Source: an uncultured Propionivibrio sp.
GTDB taxonomy: Bacteria; Pseudomonadota; Gammaproteobacteria; Burkholderiales; Rhodocyclaceae
Length of the DNA stretch: 36,689 nt
Direction: 5' to 3'
Assembly (NCBI GenBank): GCA_938040985.1
Contig: CALHZD010000030.1
Span: forward strand, 1-36,689
Numbering within the stretch: position 1 is the stretch's first letter; every line of letters starts with the position of its first letter. The notes beneath the pieces are model-generated. The model worked only from the letters and a program-made list of their open reading frames with translations, was not told the origin of the DNA and searched no databases. A program made the position numbers and the translations under genes. Below are positions 35,438-36,689 of the stretch, piece by piece.

Positions 35438-36474
35438 AAGTCCTCGTCACCGGCGTCGCCGGCTTCATCGGCATGCACGTTGCACAACGCCTGCTTGCCC
35501 GCGGCGAGGAAGTGGTCGGCCTCGACAACCTCAACGACTATTACGACCCGCGGCTCAAGCAGGCGCGGCTTGATGCGCTCGCCCAAAACGCCCCGCACGC
35601 CGCTTTCCGCTTCGAAAAGCTTGACCTGGGCGACACCGCCGGCATCATGGCGCTGTTTTCTGCACAACACGCCCGGCCCGCCCGACGCTTCGACCGCGTC
35701 ATCCACCTCGCGGCGCAGGCCGGCGTGCGCTATTCGCTGGTCAATCCGCATGCCTACGCGCACAGCAATCTGGCCGGTTTCCTCAACATCCTCGAAGCCT
35801 GCCGGCAACACGACGTCGAACACCTCGTGTATGCCAGCAGTTCCAGCGTGTACGGCGCCAACGCCAAAACCCCCTTTTCGGTGCATGATGCCGTCGACCA
35901 CCCGGTCAGCCTCTATGCCGCCACCAAGAAGGCCAACGAACTGATGGCGCACAGCTACAGCCACCTCTACGGCCTGCCCACCACCGGCCTGCGCTACTTT
36001 ACCGTCTATGGCCCGTGGGGACGCCCGGACATGTCGCCCTGGCTGTTTTCCGACGCCATCCTTGCCGGCAGGCCCATCCAGATTTTCAACCACGGCAAAA
36101 TGCGCCGCGACTTCACCTACATCGACGATATCGCCGAAGGCACCCTCCGCGTCATGGACGCCATCGCCCAGCCCGACCCCGATTTTGACGCGGAACGCCC
36201 CGACCCGAGCCGCAGCCGCGCACCCTACCGGATTTACAACATCGGCAACCACCAGCCGGTCGCGCTGATGACCTTCATCGAAACCCTCGAAAACGCGCTG
36301 GGTAAAAGCGCACGCAAAGAATTTCTGCCCATGCAGGCCGGCGACGTGCCTGAGACCTATGCGGACACCGACGATCTGCGCCGCGACATCGACTTCGCAC
36401 CGCGCACCCCGCTGGCCGAAGGCCTCGCACGCTGGGCGGATTGGTTCCGCGCCTACCGCACGCGCTCAAAATAG
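35434..36474 (+). CDS. UDP-glucuronate 4-epimerase (NAD-dependent epimerase/dehydratase)
   Basis: A 346-residue short-chain dehydrogenase/reductase-type epimerase, closest by pattern to the LpsL/CapI group that interconverts UDP-glucuronate and UDP-galacturonate. The NAD-binding motif is TGVAGFIG. NLNDYYDPRLKQARL is characteristic of the uronate epimerases, and RYSLVNPHAYAHSNLAGF follows a Gly-Val pair typical of the group. The catalytic triad appears in SSSVYG and YAATKKANE. Further group features are RYFTVYGPWGRPDM and RRDFTYIDDI. It follows ugd in an ATGA overlap, which strongly supports a uronate substrate. The last codon and TAG stop lie at the edge of a repeat unit that begins at 36471. 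Confidence 0.93.
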   Translation: MKVLVTGVAGFIGMHVAQRLLARGEEVVGLDNLNDYYDPRLKQARLDALAQNAPHAAFRFEKLDLGDTAGIMALFSAQHARPARRFDRVIHLAAQAGVRYSLVNPHAYAHSNLAGFLNILEACRQHDVEHLVYASSSSVYGANAKTPFSVHDAVDHPVSLYAATKKANELMAHSYSHLYGLPTTGLRYFTVYGPWGRPDMSPWLFSDAILAGRPIQIFNHGKMRRDFTYIDDIAEGTLRVMDAIAQPDPDFDAERPDPSRSRAPYRIYNIGNHQPVALMTFIETLENALGKSARKEFLPMQAGDVPETYADTDDLRRDIDFAPRTPLAEGLARWADWFRAYRTRSK

Positions 36475-36689
36475 CGGCTTACCTTTAAAAATACGGCGTT
36501 GGTGTGTTGGCCTGGCCTTACCGTACTGCTCGTACTGCCTGCGGCTTGTCGCCTTATCTTTGGCAAAGTCGAGCGATAGCGGCTTCCTTTGCCAAAATAC
36601 GGCGTTGGCTCGCCTTGCCGTATTACTCATACTGTCAGCGGCCTGTCGCCTTGTCTTTGGCAAAGTCGAGCGATAGCGGCTCCCTTTGC
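36471..36689. repeat. Tandem intergenic repeat of about 100 bp (Neisseria-like)
   Basis: Unit 1 is 36471-36575 (105 bp), unit 2 is 36576-36672 (97 bp), and unit 3 begins at 36673 and is cut by the window end. Each begins ATAGCGGCT and contains TACGGCGTTGG and GTCGCCTT; units 1 and 2 end TTTGGCAAAGTCGAGCG. Unit 2 holds a perfect 8-bp stem AATACGGC (36596-36603) / GCCGTATT (36617-36624). The layout recalls, from memory, an intergenic repeat family of Neisseria. No gene is visible here. Confidence 0.85.

Overview
The window looks like chromosomal DNA of a Gram-negative betaproteobacterium, probably Rhodocyclales or Neisseriales. The clues are a betaproteobacterial-type HslV N-terminus (MEQYHGTTILSVRR), the hslU/hslV/xerC/DUF484 neighbourhood, a GTP-type PEP carboxykinase, and a complete lipid A/LPS-core toolkit. 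Family-level placement is inference. The DNA is moderately GC-rich and almost fully coding, apart from one repeat-filled gap (about 18.98-20.22 kb) and a repeat array at the right edge.

The left part (1-12.7 kb) is housekeeping and central metabolism: the 3' part of uvrA, an HU protein gene with a clear terminator, a DUF599 membrane protein, pckG (minus), a D-Ala-D-Ala endopeptidase with a long basic linker, an IclR-type regulator (minus), a zinc-type CDF efflux pump translationally coupled to dtd, an acetyl-CoA hydrolase/succinate-CoA transferase with a strong terminator, and a small ankyrin protein (minus).

The middle part (12.9-19 kb) holds a minus-strand run DUF484 > xerC > tandem-STAS protein > hslV > hslU, with lpxL/htrB diverging from it. 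Then come about 1.24 kb without a credible gene, packed with at least three kinds of repeats: a 40-bp tandem array, a composite element of roughly 200 bp in several decayed copies, and hairpin-type intergenic repeats.

The right part (20.2-36.5 kb) is an LPS-core/outer-membrane glycan cluster. A WaaE-like GT2 diverges from a tightly packed plus-strand series: waaQ-like heptosyltransferase, waaG-like GT4, msbA, GT4, GT9, GT2, CgeB-like GT, GT4, GT25, O-antigen ligase (waaL-like), GT9, UDP-glucose dehydrogenase and UDP-glucuronate 4-epimerase. Several junctions are 4-base ATGA overlaps. Together these genes could build a heptose/hexose core, supply UDP-glucuronate and UDP-galacturonate, flip lipid A-core (MsbA) and ligate a polymer (WaaL).

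The cluster ends directly in a tandem repeat of about 100 bp. Its sequence closely resembles, from memory, an intergenic repeat family common in Neisseria. The most noteworthy material is these repeat families flanking the LPS cluster and the internally duplicated STAS protein; I found no convincing new defence or mobile system.
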